A stretch of 64,000 nucleotides of DNA from Lepiota brunneoincarnata (taxonomy: Eukaryota > Basidiomycota > Agaricomycetes > Agaricales > Agaricaceae): NCBI GenBank assembly GCA_023014365.1, contig JAEBUN010000010.1:124001-188000 (forward strand), given 5' to 3'. Within the stretch, counting starts at the first letter, position 1. Every line of letters starts with the position of its first letter. Positions 12,293-24,154 of the stretch are shown here, piece by piece. The position numbers were made by a program, and so were the translations under genes. A model generated the notes under the pieces. The model had not been told where the DNA came from and did not search any database. It worked only from the letters and a program-made list of their open reading frames with translations.

Positions 12293-12337
12293 CAGTCTTC
12301 CAGCTTGAACCTCAGACTTGTTCAAACAGTTGTACCT
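12293..12337 (-). pseudogene. Fragment of the PITH gene (exon 2)
   Basis: About 45 bases align with the PITH gene around 7418-7462 (shared ttgttcaaacagttg-like core; the codons NCLN.SEV are recognisable). It directly abuts repeat copy 2, so the two pieces moved or were duplicated together and lost the sequence between them. Confidence 0.5.
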
Positions 12338-12340
12338 GAG

Positions 12341-12526
12341 TTTGGCACCAGTATTTTCTAGCGACTTACTGCCCCAAATCCCAGCATGTGCATTAATGAT
12401 GGTATTTCGCCACAGGAGAGAGGTATGCATCAAGATCTGGGTCCCATTCGATTTTGTATTCTTTGCCTGTTCCGCTCGATGTATTATTTGATATACAGGA
12501 TGTTGTCATCTTTGCGGGAATGGTGG
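12341..12526 (+). repeat. Dispersed 185-bp repeat, copy 2
   Basis: Matches 8097-8280 in the same orientation. This copy has small indels that break the open frame seen in copy 1. Confidence 0.75.
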
Positions 12527-15037
12527 TTGGTTAAACTCATTAGGGGCGGCCGTACTCCCTGATGAAAGTCAGGACTCGAGCTCATTCAGTGGCAAGCGGA
12601 AAATGGGCGACAATGGTCCACCAAACTCCCTAGATATTTTGTATATATGCTGAGTTCAGATGATATTACAGAGGGTAAACGGGAAGAGGCAAAGAAATCG
12701 TATGGATGGGCCTACGAGAATCCAGAGGACAGGCCCTGAAGCAAAGCACCGATGGGCTCAATGGCTGGGAGCAACAAGGAGACGGTCAGCTGTCAGATCT
12801 GGCCTAATGGCATTAGTATAGGGAGGATTGAGATGAATGAGCAATACCGCTGTACTGAGAATATCACTTGCGGCAAGCATACAGGGGGTCATGTTTCATT
12901 GCCTCTGCACAGGGTATCTTCTAATGTCCTAGATGGTTAGAATCACAAGGTACAGCGCACTCCCGCAGACTACTGAAACCCTGTGGAGCCACAATTCTAA
13001 GATCAAATTGGCTTTTTGTTTGTCAGATCGAAGAACACGGGGGCCCGACGGAAACTCTGGCCTAAGATACGTTAACCACGAAGGGGATAAGTTAGTGGCG
13101 TACAAAACGAGGATGGCCTATTCCTGATTCGCGACAAGAACGCATCCAGTTTGCGCATAATAGTCAGGTAGCCAACTCTGCTTTTAGCTCGGGCATGCTC
13201 TGCACACAGACGTAATTAGTTCCCAACAAATCCGTGTTTCAGATACCTCCACGTTTGGCGCTCTGCTGGGCGCTTGCTGTTGTTTTTTTGACGCATCATA
13301 CAAAAGCCGGAGATCAACAGATGTTGCAAAGCTGAAATCTCGTCAAAAGGAAATGCACCAAGACCCGTTTTGTCAAAATATACCTAAATGAGGCGGGTCC
13401 AGTTGGCAGGGCGTCGGGTCTGTCGGTTGTTTGACAGGGTCCGGAAAAAAAAATGGAAGGTTGGCGATGAAGCGAGTCGTGGACACAAATGCAGTGTCGT
13501 CGTTTCAAAGACTACCTCGGATATCCGCATTCTAACATGACACCAAAATCACAAACCCGCACTATGGGTGTAACTGGGAACCTGGGGTGTGTAGGCGCTT
13601 ATCAATTTATCAATGATCCTTTGCTTTGCCAATTCTTTGATATTTGGCAAGGCACGACCTTCCTTTCCATTTTTCTGCTAAAAATATATCATCATGGCAT
13701 GTCGTAGGTCCTAACTGCCTTCCTTTCATGGGCTCGTCGGAAATATTGCCGCGACGCGTCCTCGCCCCGTCGGTGCAATCCTGCACTGCACAGCGCACAT
13801 CTACTATTCGCGGTTGCGGAGATTAACCACCAGATCGACAAGGACCGACTCAATGGAGGAAAGGATAGCCACGACAAGTAGATTGAGCTCTGACCTCATG
13901 CATCATCACAACACTAATTATTCACACCTTTCCCCCCCTCTTTCTTAAAATCCCCGTCATCCATGTGTATACGAACATTCATCATCCCCATTACCCTTAC
14001 CCAGTAGTAGAAAAATCATCACACGGTTAACAGCAATGCAGTACGGCAAAGAGGACAGTTGACCCACCGATGGGGGTGAACGTCTTAACAGCACTGTGAG
14101 AATCAATGTAAAAGTATAACGAAAGAACCGTTCAATAACCCCGCCGCCTGTGCAAACATGCTTCTCGCGGCCGTGGCCTCGTGTTTTGCGCCTGGGGGAG
14201 CGCGCCCAATTAACCAGATATGTTGTCCCCATCCACTACCTTGAGTTATTGTGGGTCCAGAAACCTTATCCCAAGATCCTAAAACTCTCCCTCGGAATAC
14301 ACGCGCAACTTAAGATCGGGGGGCGGGAGGGAAAAAAAGAATGGGTTAGGCCAATCTACCCTTCCTTGTAACAACCACCCCAACACGTGTTGGGGTTGTT
14401 GTAGATGGGCGGTGGTTGGGCGGGGGGCTGGGCTCTGATCCGGACATCCGACCTCTACGAGGTTCTAATAGGGGGGGTAAGGCCACCAATATGTAATCAT
14501 AGTGAGGCAGGGTTGGCGGAAGTTCCATGAGGACATCTGCACCTCTTCCATTGACATGCCACGGGCACAGCTTTTAGCGAGGAACCGCCCCTGGCATGTC
14601 AGTTCATTGTGGGTCGACGGTCGTGGCGCTAAATGGAACAAGGGGCAGGCGCTTTCACTAGGACGCCATCATTCGAGGCTGTGCGCGAAAAGGCGACGTG
14701 TGGTGTATTGTTAGATGATCAAATAGCATGTGTTAGATATCTGGGTGAAGGTATTGCTACAAAGTAGGGTATAGGCAGTGCAGAGAACCAAAAGCAAGAA
14801 TGATATATGATGCACAAGAACATAGCAAGACGAACATCTAGCCAGAATAAGAACGAGACGGTGTTTCCGAGTGATTAAACGTAGTTGGGCGGTATCAATA
14901 ACGGTCGGATAGGCAGAAGGGAACCGAGAAGCAGATGAAAAGCACAGATTGACGTCACAGACGTGTGGGACGCGGGAAATCACAACAGAGCAACAGCTAG
15001 AGCAGTTCACCAATTCGACTGAGGTTACGGAGGGGAA
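12527..15037. other. Intergenic, nothing recognised
   Basis: About 2.5 kb without a supported gene. Short open frames on both strands lack motifs. It contains the CACGTG palindrome listed at 14378. The last 300 bases are probably the 3' flank of the zinc-finger gene. Confidence 0.35.
14378..14395. promoter_or_regulatory. Perfect 18-bp palindrome centred on an E-box (CACGTG)
   Basis: ccccaacacgtgttgggg is self-complementary across all 18 bases, with an imperfect extension (caac on the left, gttg on the right). CACGTG is the standard site of bHLH factors with the H-E-R basic region, such as the one encoded at 33369. Location in a gene-free stretch makes function uncertain. Confidence 0.3.
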
Positions 15038-16819
15038 TCATGACCGCTTCCCACCAGTGCAGTTCTTCTCATGGCGGTTGCAGGTCCCTGAAGTGGCAAA
15101 AGTTCCGTCGCAATGCCGACATTGGTAAGGTCGAAGCCCATAGTGAGAGTTGAGGTGATCTAACAGAAAATTAGAAGGGGAGGAGAGCCAGATGAATTGC
15201 TGGTGACCTACTGGTAACGTTATGTTTCGCGGTAAACGTGGAGGTGCACCCCTCTACAGTACAGGCGAAAAGAGGCTTGTTGGCGGTGCGGCGCTTTTCA
15301 CTTGCGACTTTGCACTTCTGCGACGCAACCACTGATTTAGTGAGATTCGAGTTCGCTTCATTTGCATCCGGGCTCCTGGAAGGAGAGGCAGGGGAATGAG
15401 GAGCACTAGCCAGGCTTCGTGTATCTTGGGGGGACTGTGGGAAGGCGGAAACAGCTTCCTCGGCGACAGGATCCTGAACCGTTTGGCATCGCGACCTCGT
15501 GATGCGCTTGGCTCCGTATCTGCTACTACCCGTAGGATCGCTGACATGTCTGTGGAGATCTACCTCCTCGGCCAGTGGCAATTGGTCGTTGCTCCTACGG
15601 GGAGAGGTGCGACTGTAAGGACTATGCCGCGCAGCGGATAAACTGGATGCTGAGTCGGAACGCATGCGAGTCTTGCGCCAGTTGGTCTCTGTGTCAGGCG
15701 AAAGGTACGAATTTTGAGGAGACATCGCGTGCTGAGGAGTTGATTGCGCAGAGCTGAACCGGGTCTGAACCGAGAGTGACTTGAAGTCGGAAATTTGAGG
15801 GGACGAGTTCACAGATCGAGGACGTGCTCTTGGAGCGAGATTAGGGTCGGATAAGCTATGGCGATGCCTCGTTGGCCCTTGAACGTTTAGATAAACGGGT
15901 TGCTGAGAATGGGGAGGGGCGATGGGAATATAATCTTGAGTGGGCTGCGGCTGGGAGCCAGAGTTATCGGAGAACAACGCGCTCGAGTCTGTTGGGATCA
16001 TAACATCGAGCGACTCTATTTGGGCTGGTTGACCAAAGGCAACCAGATCTTGGGTCTGGCTGTCATCTGCATCTCCCTCGAACAGAGGTGCCATGAGTTG
16101 TAGTCCGTCGTTGCTTGTGCCATCAACATGTAACATCGAAAGTGAATCCACGTCGCTCAGGATATCCCGTGGTGCTACAGTGCCGGGTTCATTATAGGGG
16201 AGATGGCGAAATGTAGGACCGCCCTGGGGAAAGAAGGAATAATTTCCAGCATGCTCGTCGTCGAGGGTTACTTGGTCAAAAGTGAGGGACAGGGGAGAGG
16301 ACCCTGTGGGAGACAGATCAAGCGGGGTTCCGGGGGAATTCAAGATATCATCGAGGGCTGTCGAACCGCAAGTTGTAAGTCAGAGCCACGGGGGGATATT
16401 CGTAAGAGATACATACGTTTCTCAAAGTCACAAGGACTATGTGGATCCATTGGGGACCTGGGCATCCACATTGACGGCGTTGAACCTGTTGAATCTGGAC
16501 GTGCGTTGGTAAACAGGAGCCGTGGGGGGGATTTGAGCAATGACTCACCATCCGCAAATGTAAAGGGGCTACCAGGGAAACTTGACATGGGACCAAAGAC
16601 CACATCATCAAGCTGGCCGAGATGATTGAACGGTGAACCGCCTTTATGATCTCCACCGAGGAACCTAGGTGAGCTCAGTATACAAGGAAAGAGTGGAGTG
16701 GACGGGGAGGAGGAGACGAACTGTGTGGCATCATAGTAAAGTTTGGCAGAGTCCTCCACGGGAGGTTCCACGGTGATAGCAATGAAGGGGGTCTCGTCCT
16801 CAGAAGGCCTAAAAGACAT
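15038..16819 (-). CDS. C2H2 zinc-finger transcription regulator A
   Basis: Starts MSFRPSEDETPFIAITVEPP at 16819. It has introns near 16495-16548 and 16345-16410 and one inside finger 1 (15160-15211), and stops at 15038. The product is about 450 residues, mostly Ser/Pro/Thr/Gln-rich low complexity typical of activation regions, with a basic segment KCKVASEKRRTANK just before the fingers. Finger 1 is C-x4-C-x12-H-x3-H (FACTVEGCTSTFTAKHN, then HLNSH). Finger 2 is C-x2-C-x12-H-x3-C (YQCRHCDGTF...NRHEKNC), a C2HC variant. It should bind DNA in the nucleus; targets are unknown. It is the first of three adjacent minus-strand paralogues with fingers at the extreme C terminus and the same finger-1 intron. 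Confidence 0.8.
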
Positions 16820-17605
16820 GGGTGCTGAGCGAGTCAAAAGATGGGATGTTAATCGACGAAAACGAAAGCTGTATTTAACCACATGTTGGTCCCAAAGCAG
16901 TGCTTCCTAATCTGGGCAGATGAACAACTTCACAGGATCACAAAGCGCTTGTTGGGCCAGGAACTGTCGTTTTGGGAAATAACGTTGTCCGGTGACCGCG
17001 CGTCTTTGTCCACTGTGACAGGCGTCTACTTGCTCGGGAACCAAAAGGAATTTCGGAATTCGAGGAATGTTGTCTGCCCAGCCATGGGTCCATCTCCTAG
17101 CACTGGTTATACGAGAGACATGTCAGTCGCCCCGCGCTGGCCTCATCCATGACACGAGGTTGCTGGGTCGGCTGTGCATCGGATAGGCGCCTCCCCCTCC
17201 AACGAACGCTCACTTTGCAACAAAAAAAAAAGTTGTCTTGCCCCGGGTGCATCAAACTCTCCCGAGTCAAGCAACGTGTTTCCCCACCCTCTTGTTCTTC
17301 TACTGGCGAAGTGACACGTCAGAAACCATCGATTTGGATTTGTGGGCGCATTGAATTGCGAATCGTTCAGTGATACGCGATCGATAACGCACAGTAGTAG
17401 GTAAGTGCCAAGAATGAAACGAAAGGAATGACCAAGTATGTAGTTGAAGCCAGAGAAATGACAGTGGCGAGTATTTTTCCATTTCGAACAAACGAACGAA
17501 CGAACGAACGAACAATGAGTAAGCAACAAGAACTTCGAGAAACACACAAGAATATAAAAAGCATCATAAAAGTCGTCAAGCTTTGTCACTGATCAAATAT
17601 ACACC
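16820..17605. other. Intergenic between zinc-finger genes A and B
   Basis: Holds the promoter of gene A and the 3' flank of gene B. An (aacg)n microsatellite is at 17487-17513. Nothing else is recognised. Confidence 0.4.
17487..17513 (+). repeat. (AACG)n microsatellite
   Basis: About six tandem units of aacg in non-coding sequence. Confidence 0.85.
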
Positions 17606-19729
17606 CTACGTATGGGCACGTTTCACCGTGTTCCGTCTCGCTTTCGAAATCGTCTGACGAAATCCTGGGTGTTTGGAATCGAGATGGCGATTGAGCCCGC
17701 GCGAGTGGCCATACCTCTTTGAGCACCCTGTAACGGTGCAAACAAACCGCTTGATGTTCATATGCCGAGAGAGTTTGTGGTCTAATTCATCCGTGAGACT
17801 GGGTCGGTCGCTTATCAGGTAAGGAGTCCACAAGCACACACTCACTTTCGAGATTCTGCTTGCTCGTCTGCCAATCATAACAAATGTCACATTGGAATTT
17901 TGGCTCCCTGGTGCGATTGACTCGGGCAGCATTTAACATTCGCTGCGAGACACCCCTTGGATTGACGATAACGGGTCTTGTGGTATCATCATGCACTTGG
18001 ACCGGGACTTGGACTTGAGCAGAACCAGTCCCATTCCCAGCGGCGGATACCGTTTGGGGATGGAAGCTTACAGCCCTGGTCCTCGAGAATGTCGACGAAG
18101 GTAGTGCAGATGTCGATAAACTTCTAGCCCTATCATGATAAACGAAACGGGGGATTACCTCAGGCGAACTATGAGGGTTGAAGTGCGAACTCTCCCAGTT
18201 CAAAATTTGTCCTGCGATAGCAATGGGAGAAGTCAACGATGCTTGGATTTGATCCGAACAATTTGCAGCATTGCTCCCAGCTTGGTATTCAATCACGAAC
18301 GCCTCAAGCTGTTGAGGAGAAAGATAGCACGGACTGAGGCAAGCCTCGTCCCCCCCACCTTGAGTCTCCACAACCGCTACCGGCATGTTCTGGGGCGTAG
18401 AACACCGGATCTCAATGTTGTAACCCAAATTCGAACTGGCCGACGAATCAATACCAATGAGGTCGGAGCCCATGTCGAGCGGAGGAAGACTTGAATCCTG
18501 CACTTCACCCGTCCCATGGCTCAAGCCTAGCGAGTCTGACGTCGCTTGGAAGTTACCACTGCCCCTATCAGCGTACCCTTGATCGATGGATGGCCGTGTT
18601 TCGGGACGATCTTCCAACAACAGCCCAATGAATGAGGGCGTGGCGCCAGAGGTTTGATGGTGGGACCCATTTACGGGAGAATGTTGGATCGAGCCATCGA
18701 AATGAGCCGGGAGGTTGATTCCTAGGGAGGGGGGGATTGTTAACGAAGAGATATGAAAATACATGTATTCATACCCGGACAAGCTCCAGAACCGGGCGTC
18801 AAAAGAATGTTTCTTGACTTGCCTGTCGACGGCGACGATTCCGGAGTCAGCAGGTCAGGCGTCGAGGCCTCGTAGTAGTAGCTCCCGGGACATAAGTAAT
18901 TGGAAGTGGGGGAAGGGGAAAGTGGGAGTGGGCTCAACCTATCCTTCGCCCCGAAGTCGAAACTGGTGTTGGACACGCCGCCAAATGTAAAGCCATCTGC
19001 TTATATTCGTTATTGACCTGTTCGCAAGGCTAGTTGCATACACGTACCAAGGTCTCGAGCAAAACTGAGATGCGTATCATCAAAACCCTTTGTATCTGAA
19101 AGTCGAGAAACGTGGCTGAGTGCACAAGAGGCGATGAAATCGCAGGCAGGAGCCCCACCTTGATGTTGGAGCAAGTTTAAGGCCAAGGCGCCCGGGATGC
19201 GGTTCTCAGTCCCCACGCTGCGAGCGGTGACATATGGAATGGTCCCTGTTGATGACAGACATGGTGTGTAAGCTTTTTCGTCTCTGCCTCTCCAAATACT
19301 CGGGGCACTGTGGGCGACTGGGGCGACAACATACCTGTTTGCAAATTGGTCACGATGGGGGGAGCACGCGCTCGTAATTTGACCCAGTCATCAAGGCTGT
19401 TTCTGGTGTGGGCTTCCGTGGAGAAACTTGAGGGAAAAAAAAAAAAAAGTTCAGCGACTTGACCATGTGCCGACAAAAAAAAATCCAGCTCACCTGGCGA
19501 AGCAGCCGGAAGAGGGACTGGCGTATGCTGAGGCTCGAGCTGGCTTGGGGTAGGAAATTGTAGTGCCTGTGGGAGGAGGCGGCTGGAGAGGGTGCAGGTC
19601 CTCAGTGACACTGGGGAACATCGAGGCTTCAAGGGCTGTATAGAGGAGGCTGTTATCCTGGCGACACCTTATATCTGTTGGATTTCCCAAGTTATGAGCA
19701 TCATGACACAGGACCAAACCCGAATACAT
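17606..19729 (-). CDS. C2H2 zinc-finger transcription regulator B
   Basis: An exon chain from MYSGLVLCHDAHNLGN (19729; MFPSVTEDLHP at 19621 is an alternative start) through at least six introns, all GT-AG, for example one ending ...aaataag cag before DGFTFGGVSNTSFDFG and one at 17782-17845. Stop at 17606. The body is Ser/Pro/Gln-rich without other domains. Finger 1 is FQCDICYDWQTSKQNLEN followed by HKLSRH; finger 2 is FVCTVTGCSKRYGHSRGLNR followed by HLDSKH. A basic tail SKARRNTVKRAHT follows and may serve as a nuclear signal. It resembles A and C in the C-terminal finger pair and the split Asn codon before the first zinc-binding His. Upstream exons rest on splice consensus and frame only. 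Confidence 0.75.
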
Positions 19730-20826
19730 AATGCTTGGGGCGAAGCATCATGGCATTAGGGGATCACCAGAAGGTTTGAATGGTACAGCGTTTTGAAATT
19801 TCCGTCATCGAGGGATGAACGTTGAACGTTGCAAATGCGTGTCTGTATAATATTATCGAGATATTGATGCAGATGTCTTGGGATGCCTGGTGATTACACA
19901 ATGAGCACCATCTCAGATCATATGTCAAATAGGAATACACAAGCACACTGCCCTTTCCCGCAGTCTCAAATTCTCAAATAATTAAAACAGAGTTACTTGA
20001 CAAATTCGGCGCTCGAGGCTGGGGTATGATTTCAGAGAATATACGAATGTTACGTATACATATTACACTGTTGCCACCTGTCTGGTGACCGAATTTCTAC
20101 TCGATCCTCCTCAAGGCCCAATGCAAGATATGGATAGCCCTGACTAATGTTATATTTGATATGATTGCGTAAGGTGCAATGCAGAAGTGCTTTGAATTCT
20201 GAACACATCAAGCCCCGTTGTATCGTAAGAGACCGGGAGCAACTCGTCGGAATCCCAGGATGAATATGGAACAGACCGGACGTATTCTGCCATCGTTCGA
20301 GGACCCAGTGCTCTGGAGCCTGACTAAAAAAGTAAATGGACGTGATGGTAACATGATATGAATTTCTGATGTGGAAAATGCAGCAATGGCTATCGGCCTG
20401 CTCATGACGAGACCGGCAGTCAGCAGGGGCTGTTCGGAATACCTTTAAGCAAGATCGTGGGCCCCTTTCTCCGAGCCAACCGCTCATGCAACCATTGGAC
20501 GTTCAACCTGAAATCCTCGCCGGTCGGTTAAGTGAAAATTTTTTTGTTACCGGCGGGTTGTCCCGTACGTGCACCCTTACCGATCCCCGAAGAGGATAAC
20601 CTGACCATAACTCAGTGGCAATGACAATCTATTGGATCCTGGGGTCAGATCATTCTAACACTAGTACATTGGTTTTTTTCCACTTTAATTAGTTGGTTGA
20701 ATCGGGTATCATTGCATCTCCTTTGACGAATCTAAGGCCTTGGGTATCGCATCAACTCCCCCGCAATTGCGTCGGCTATACAAAGAACGAATAGAAGTAG
20801 CCTGATGTCAAAGTTTCATAGGTCCG
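19730..20826. other. Intergenic between zinc-finger genes B and C
   Basis: No supported gene. Contains the promoter of B and the 3' flank of C. Confidence 0.35.
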
Positions 20827-22531
20827 TTATGACCCTTCCCCTCTTTTGTCGGGAAGATATCCGTGCTCTTTCTTACGATGTCGGTTGAGTGATCTGGAGT
20901 GGCGATATGGTTTAAGGCATTCCGGGCAGATATGCGGACTGATCTGGTAGTGCGAGTTGATATGATCTGTTGTGGAATTTAGTCTTCAATGTGACCGATG
21001 AATCAGCGTCTTTGACATGTACTTACTTTTGAGATTTTGGCGCGAGGTCAGCTGGTCGCCACAGATCTCACAGGCATGCGTCGCTTCCCTGACTCTGTTT
21101 TGCCCTGTGGCCCTCTTAGTCTTCGGGGAAGCACCTGCCAGCTTCACGACCTGTCTTCTGCCCACGGCGCTCTGTGTTGGATCATAGCTCCTGTTCTGGT
21201 TCCCAACCCCGGCTGGGCTTCTAAGGCCGGGGATCTGAAAGGAGGCAGTTGCATACCCTTCCTGAAATTCCAGAGGGTATTTGATGGTCAGTCCATCAGA
21301 GTAGCAGATGGGAGCGTTCTGTTCCGCCCTACCGACAGGTGCAGCCGGGGATGCGTCCGAAACAACGTTGAACGTGTATTCTGAGGGAGGCGCCGTCTCT
21401 GTATCGCCTGTCGAAGATGATAGAGAAAAGAATCCGCCAAGGACATCACGCTCTCCTTGCTGCGCGTCAGCGGATGATGGCAGCTGTTGCAGTGATATGT
21501 CGTCCAGAGCCTCTAGATCAGGCGGCCGGGTTTCGTCCTCACCCACTAGCAGGGGGGCAGACGCACCCTGTCCAACAAGCTGTTGAATGGTATATTGGAG
21601 GGGCGAGCTTGGGTTCCATACGAAGGCAGATGGGCTGGGCAATTGATGGGCGATGGCCATGTTGTCAAAGATAGGAGAAAGCCCTGATGCCTGCTGAGGA
21701 GCAGGGGATACCGAGGACGCTTGTGGACTGGGAAAGTCTGAGAAGAGACCCTGTCGGGCTGTAAAAGATTCAGACGTTGAGCATAGGGAGCGTGGAATAA
21801 GTCGCGTACCTGAACTAGGAGTGAACACGGTTCCTCCAGTCAACGGCGACGGGGTGAGGAGAGATGGGATTAGCCCCGGCGTCGATCCTCCTTGCGAGTA
21901 GGACTCGAATGTAGCTGCATATGCTACTCAGTGACGCAGGGAACGTGCAGAGGCTGCAAGTCATACCAGGCGAATATGCATACGGCGAAAGGCTTGATCC
22001 ATGCGAGGGTATATTCAACGCTGAATGACAGGATTTGGGTCAGCGTTTCGGAAACGTTTCCAAATCGGTGAGAACTTGCGTGTAGGTGCATGCCTGTTGC
22101 TGTTGCTCGTGTACGGGCACTTGTTTTGGGCGGGGGGTAGGGCTGAGAAAGCAAGGTGTTATAGGGAGAGGAGTGTGGGAGAAGTGCAGACCCCACCTGA
22201 GCGATGAGATCCAGGAGAGGTATTTGAGCTGGCGTGGCTCCCCACGCTATTGGAGAGCAGGGTCCCTGATGGTGGGGTGGTTCGACATGTGAGCCTTTCC
22301 CTCTTCCGCCATCATCACCCCAACTCACCGAGCGACGTTCCTGTGTAGTTGGCCTCTCGGATGCCTATGTCGAAGTTGTTGTCGGACCAGGGGGACATAG
22401 AATAACTTCCCGGAACGAAAGTCAGTAAGTTTAGCCAAATACGAGAGTGAGCAACTATACTCGAGATGATGGAAATCTTGGTCGGGCTTGGGGCAGTCGC
22501 TCCGACTGGGCCTCTGAGTAAAGGGAGTCAT
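20827..22531 (-). CDS. C2H2 zinc-finger transcription regulator C
   Basis: Proposed start MTPFTQRPSRSDCPKPDQDF at 22531; a 55-nt intron joins it in phase to DYSMSPWSDNNFDIGIREAN. Further short introns lead to VPVHEQQQQACTYTQ, LNIPSHGSSLSPYAYSP and FESYSQGGSTPGLIPSLL, then a long exon. Finger 1 is HACEICGDQLTSRQNLKN followed by HINSHY, with the phase-1 intron 20967-21026 inside it. Finger 2 is HICPECLKPYRHSRSLNR, then HRKKEH. Stop at 20827. The layout equals that of A and B: a long disordered N-terminal region and two terminal fingers. The exon near 22020-22080 is uncertain because a clear donor is lacking there. Expected nuclear DNA-binding role, targets unknown. Confidence 0.75.
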
Positions 22532-23149
22532 TTGCCCTTCCCCAATGGCGATTCCGCTATAAGTAGGCCATAGTTGAATAGCAAAATGCCAATAAGCCTC
22601 ATGGGGGACTCGGAATGGGCTATTAAGTGGCAGCAGGACCCATAGAATCCTGCACTCTTCCGAATAGAAAGCGGACAGCCATAGCTCCGGTTCAATCTCA
22701 AGACGATTTGGGTCGGGTGATGAAATATACGGCATGATCTCATTCCAGACCCCAGCTTCTGAACAAGACCGTGTTTCGTTGCATCTTGTTTGTCTGAGTA
22801 TGATTCAATGAGGATCCAGCGGTCCGCACGGGCCAGGCACTGTAACAAATATCTTTCCGGTGGGCACCCGAGATCCTAGGCCACCAATACAATGCCATTG
22901 TACAAGGCGCGGGGGCGGGGAGACAGCTGACAATCAATTTCCAGAATGACGGGATCTTGATTGATTCAGACGGACGTGAACTAGGACCTTTGATGTTCGG
23001 AAATGGGACGCACGCATGAAGCGGAGGCACTCTACGACGACGACCGAGTGAATTAATTTTACCCTGCTTAAGGAGGTTGGGCAATGTGGATCTATTCTAC
23101 TCAAGATTTCTCAAGTCACGGCCAGTTGGGCCCGCGTGACCAATCTACC
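22532..23149. promoter_or_regulatory. Divergent intergenic region of zinc-finger gene C and the PLP-homeostasis gene
   Basis: About 620 bases separate the two outward-facing start codons, so both promoters lie here. No defined site is recognised. Confidence 0.35.
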
Positions 23150-24154
23150 ATGTTCTTTCAAGTCGCATCAGCCTGCATCTCAAGATCGCCTCTCCATAAC
23201 GTATCCTCCGCCTTTCAAAATTTTTCGTCAATGGCTTCTTCTTCAACGGATCCAGTCACTGGGGGTTTCCATCGGCGCTCTCAAGAGCTTCGAGGGGCGC
23301 TCGCAGACATCCAGGAACGCGTCAAAAATGCATCCGAGGAAGGTGCCACCTCTGTGGTCGTAGCCGTGTCCAAACTCAAACCCGCCTCCGATATACTCGC
23401 TTGTTTTGAGGCAGGGCACCTTGATTTCGGTGAGAACTACGTCCAGGAACTAGTTGATAAAGCGGCGGTAGTATGTGCTTCAAAAACACTCCAGTGTATC
23501 TGGGACCTGAAACACTGTGAGTAGCTTCCCAGCGGAGTGCGGTGGCATTTCATCGGGTCTCTCCAATCTAACAAGGCAAAGACACTTGCATGTGAGTGGC
23601 TCTTGGCTCGCGTAATGCACAGCAGGTCTGAATTGATGCCAGCGATTCCAAACCTCTATTGCATCCAGACGCTTGCGTCCGCTAGAGCGGCATCCGCACT
23701 CAACAGGGCTATTCCCGATGACCGGGAAAACCCTCTTCGTGTCCTCATACAAGTGAACACTTCTGAAGAGGATAGTAAATCAGGCTTGCCAACTCTGCGC
23801 TCTGGTGCCGACGTCTCCACATCCGATCTCGGCCAGCTCGCGAACCATATTTTGAAGGAGTGTCCAAGGCTTCGATTTGAGGGGTTGATGACGATAGGCT
23901 CATTGGAACAATCCCTCAAGGTTTCGGAAACAGGAAAAAATGCGGACTTCGAGAGACTCGAGGAGGCCCGCGATATGTTACAGGAATATCTTAAAAGCGA
24001 GCACGCGGGGGCCGTATGGGGCCACGAGGCATCGGGGAAGCTGCTTCTTAGCATGGGCATGTCAAGTGATTACGAAGCTGCACTTAAAGCGGGTAGTGAT
24101 ATTGTGCGCATAGGGACAGGTATCTTTGGACAACGGCCGAAGAGGGAAACGTGA
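23150..24154 (+). CDS. Pyridoxal-phosphate homeostasis protein (YggS/PLPBP family)
   Basis: The family binds PLP on a lysine in an alanine-racemase-like TIM barrel without known catalysis and buffers the PLP pool. Visible blocks: VVVAVSKLKPASDI with the PLP lysine, HLDFGENYVQELVDKAA, (intron 23468-23524, gtag...gtag) LPSGVRWHFIGSLQSNKAKT, (second intron near 23592-23642) IPNLYCIQTLASA, VLIQVNTSEEDSKSGL, RFEGLMTIGSLE, LLSMGMSSDYEAALKAGSD and IVRIGTGIFGQRP. Introns restore the frame exactly. Start at 23150 (MFFQVASACISRSPLHN) gives an N-terminal extension rich in Arg/Ser that could target mitochondria. An internal MASSSTDPVT at 23231 would give the cytosolic form of usual length. Stop at 24154. 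Confidence 0.93.
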
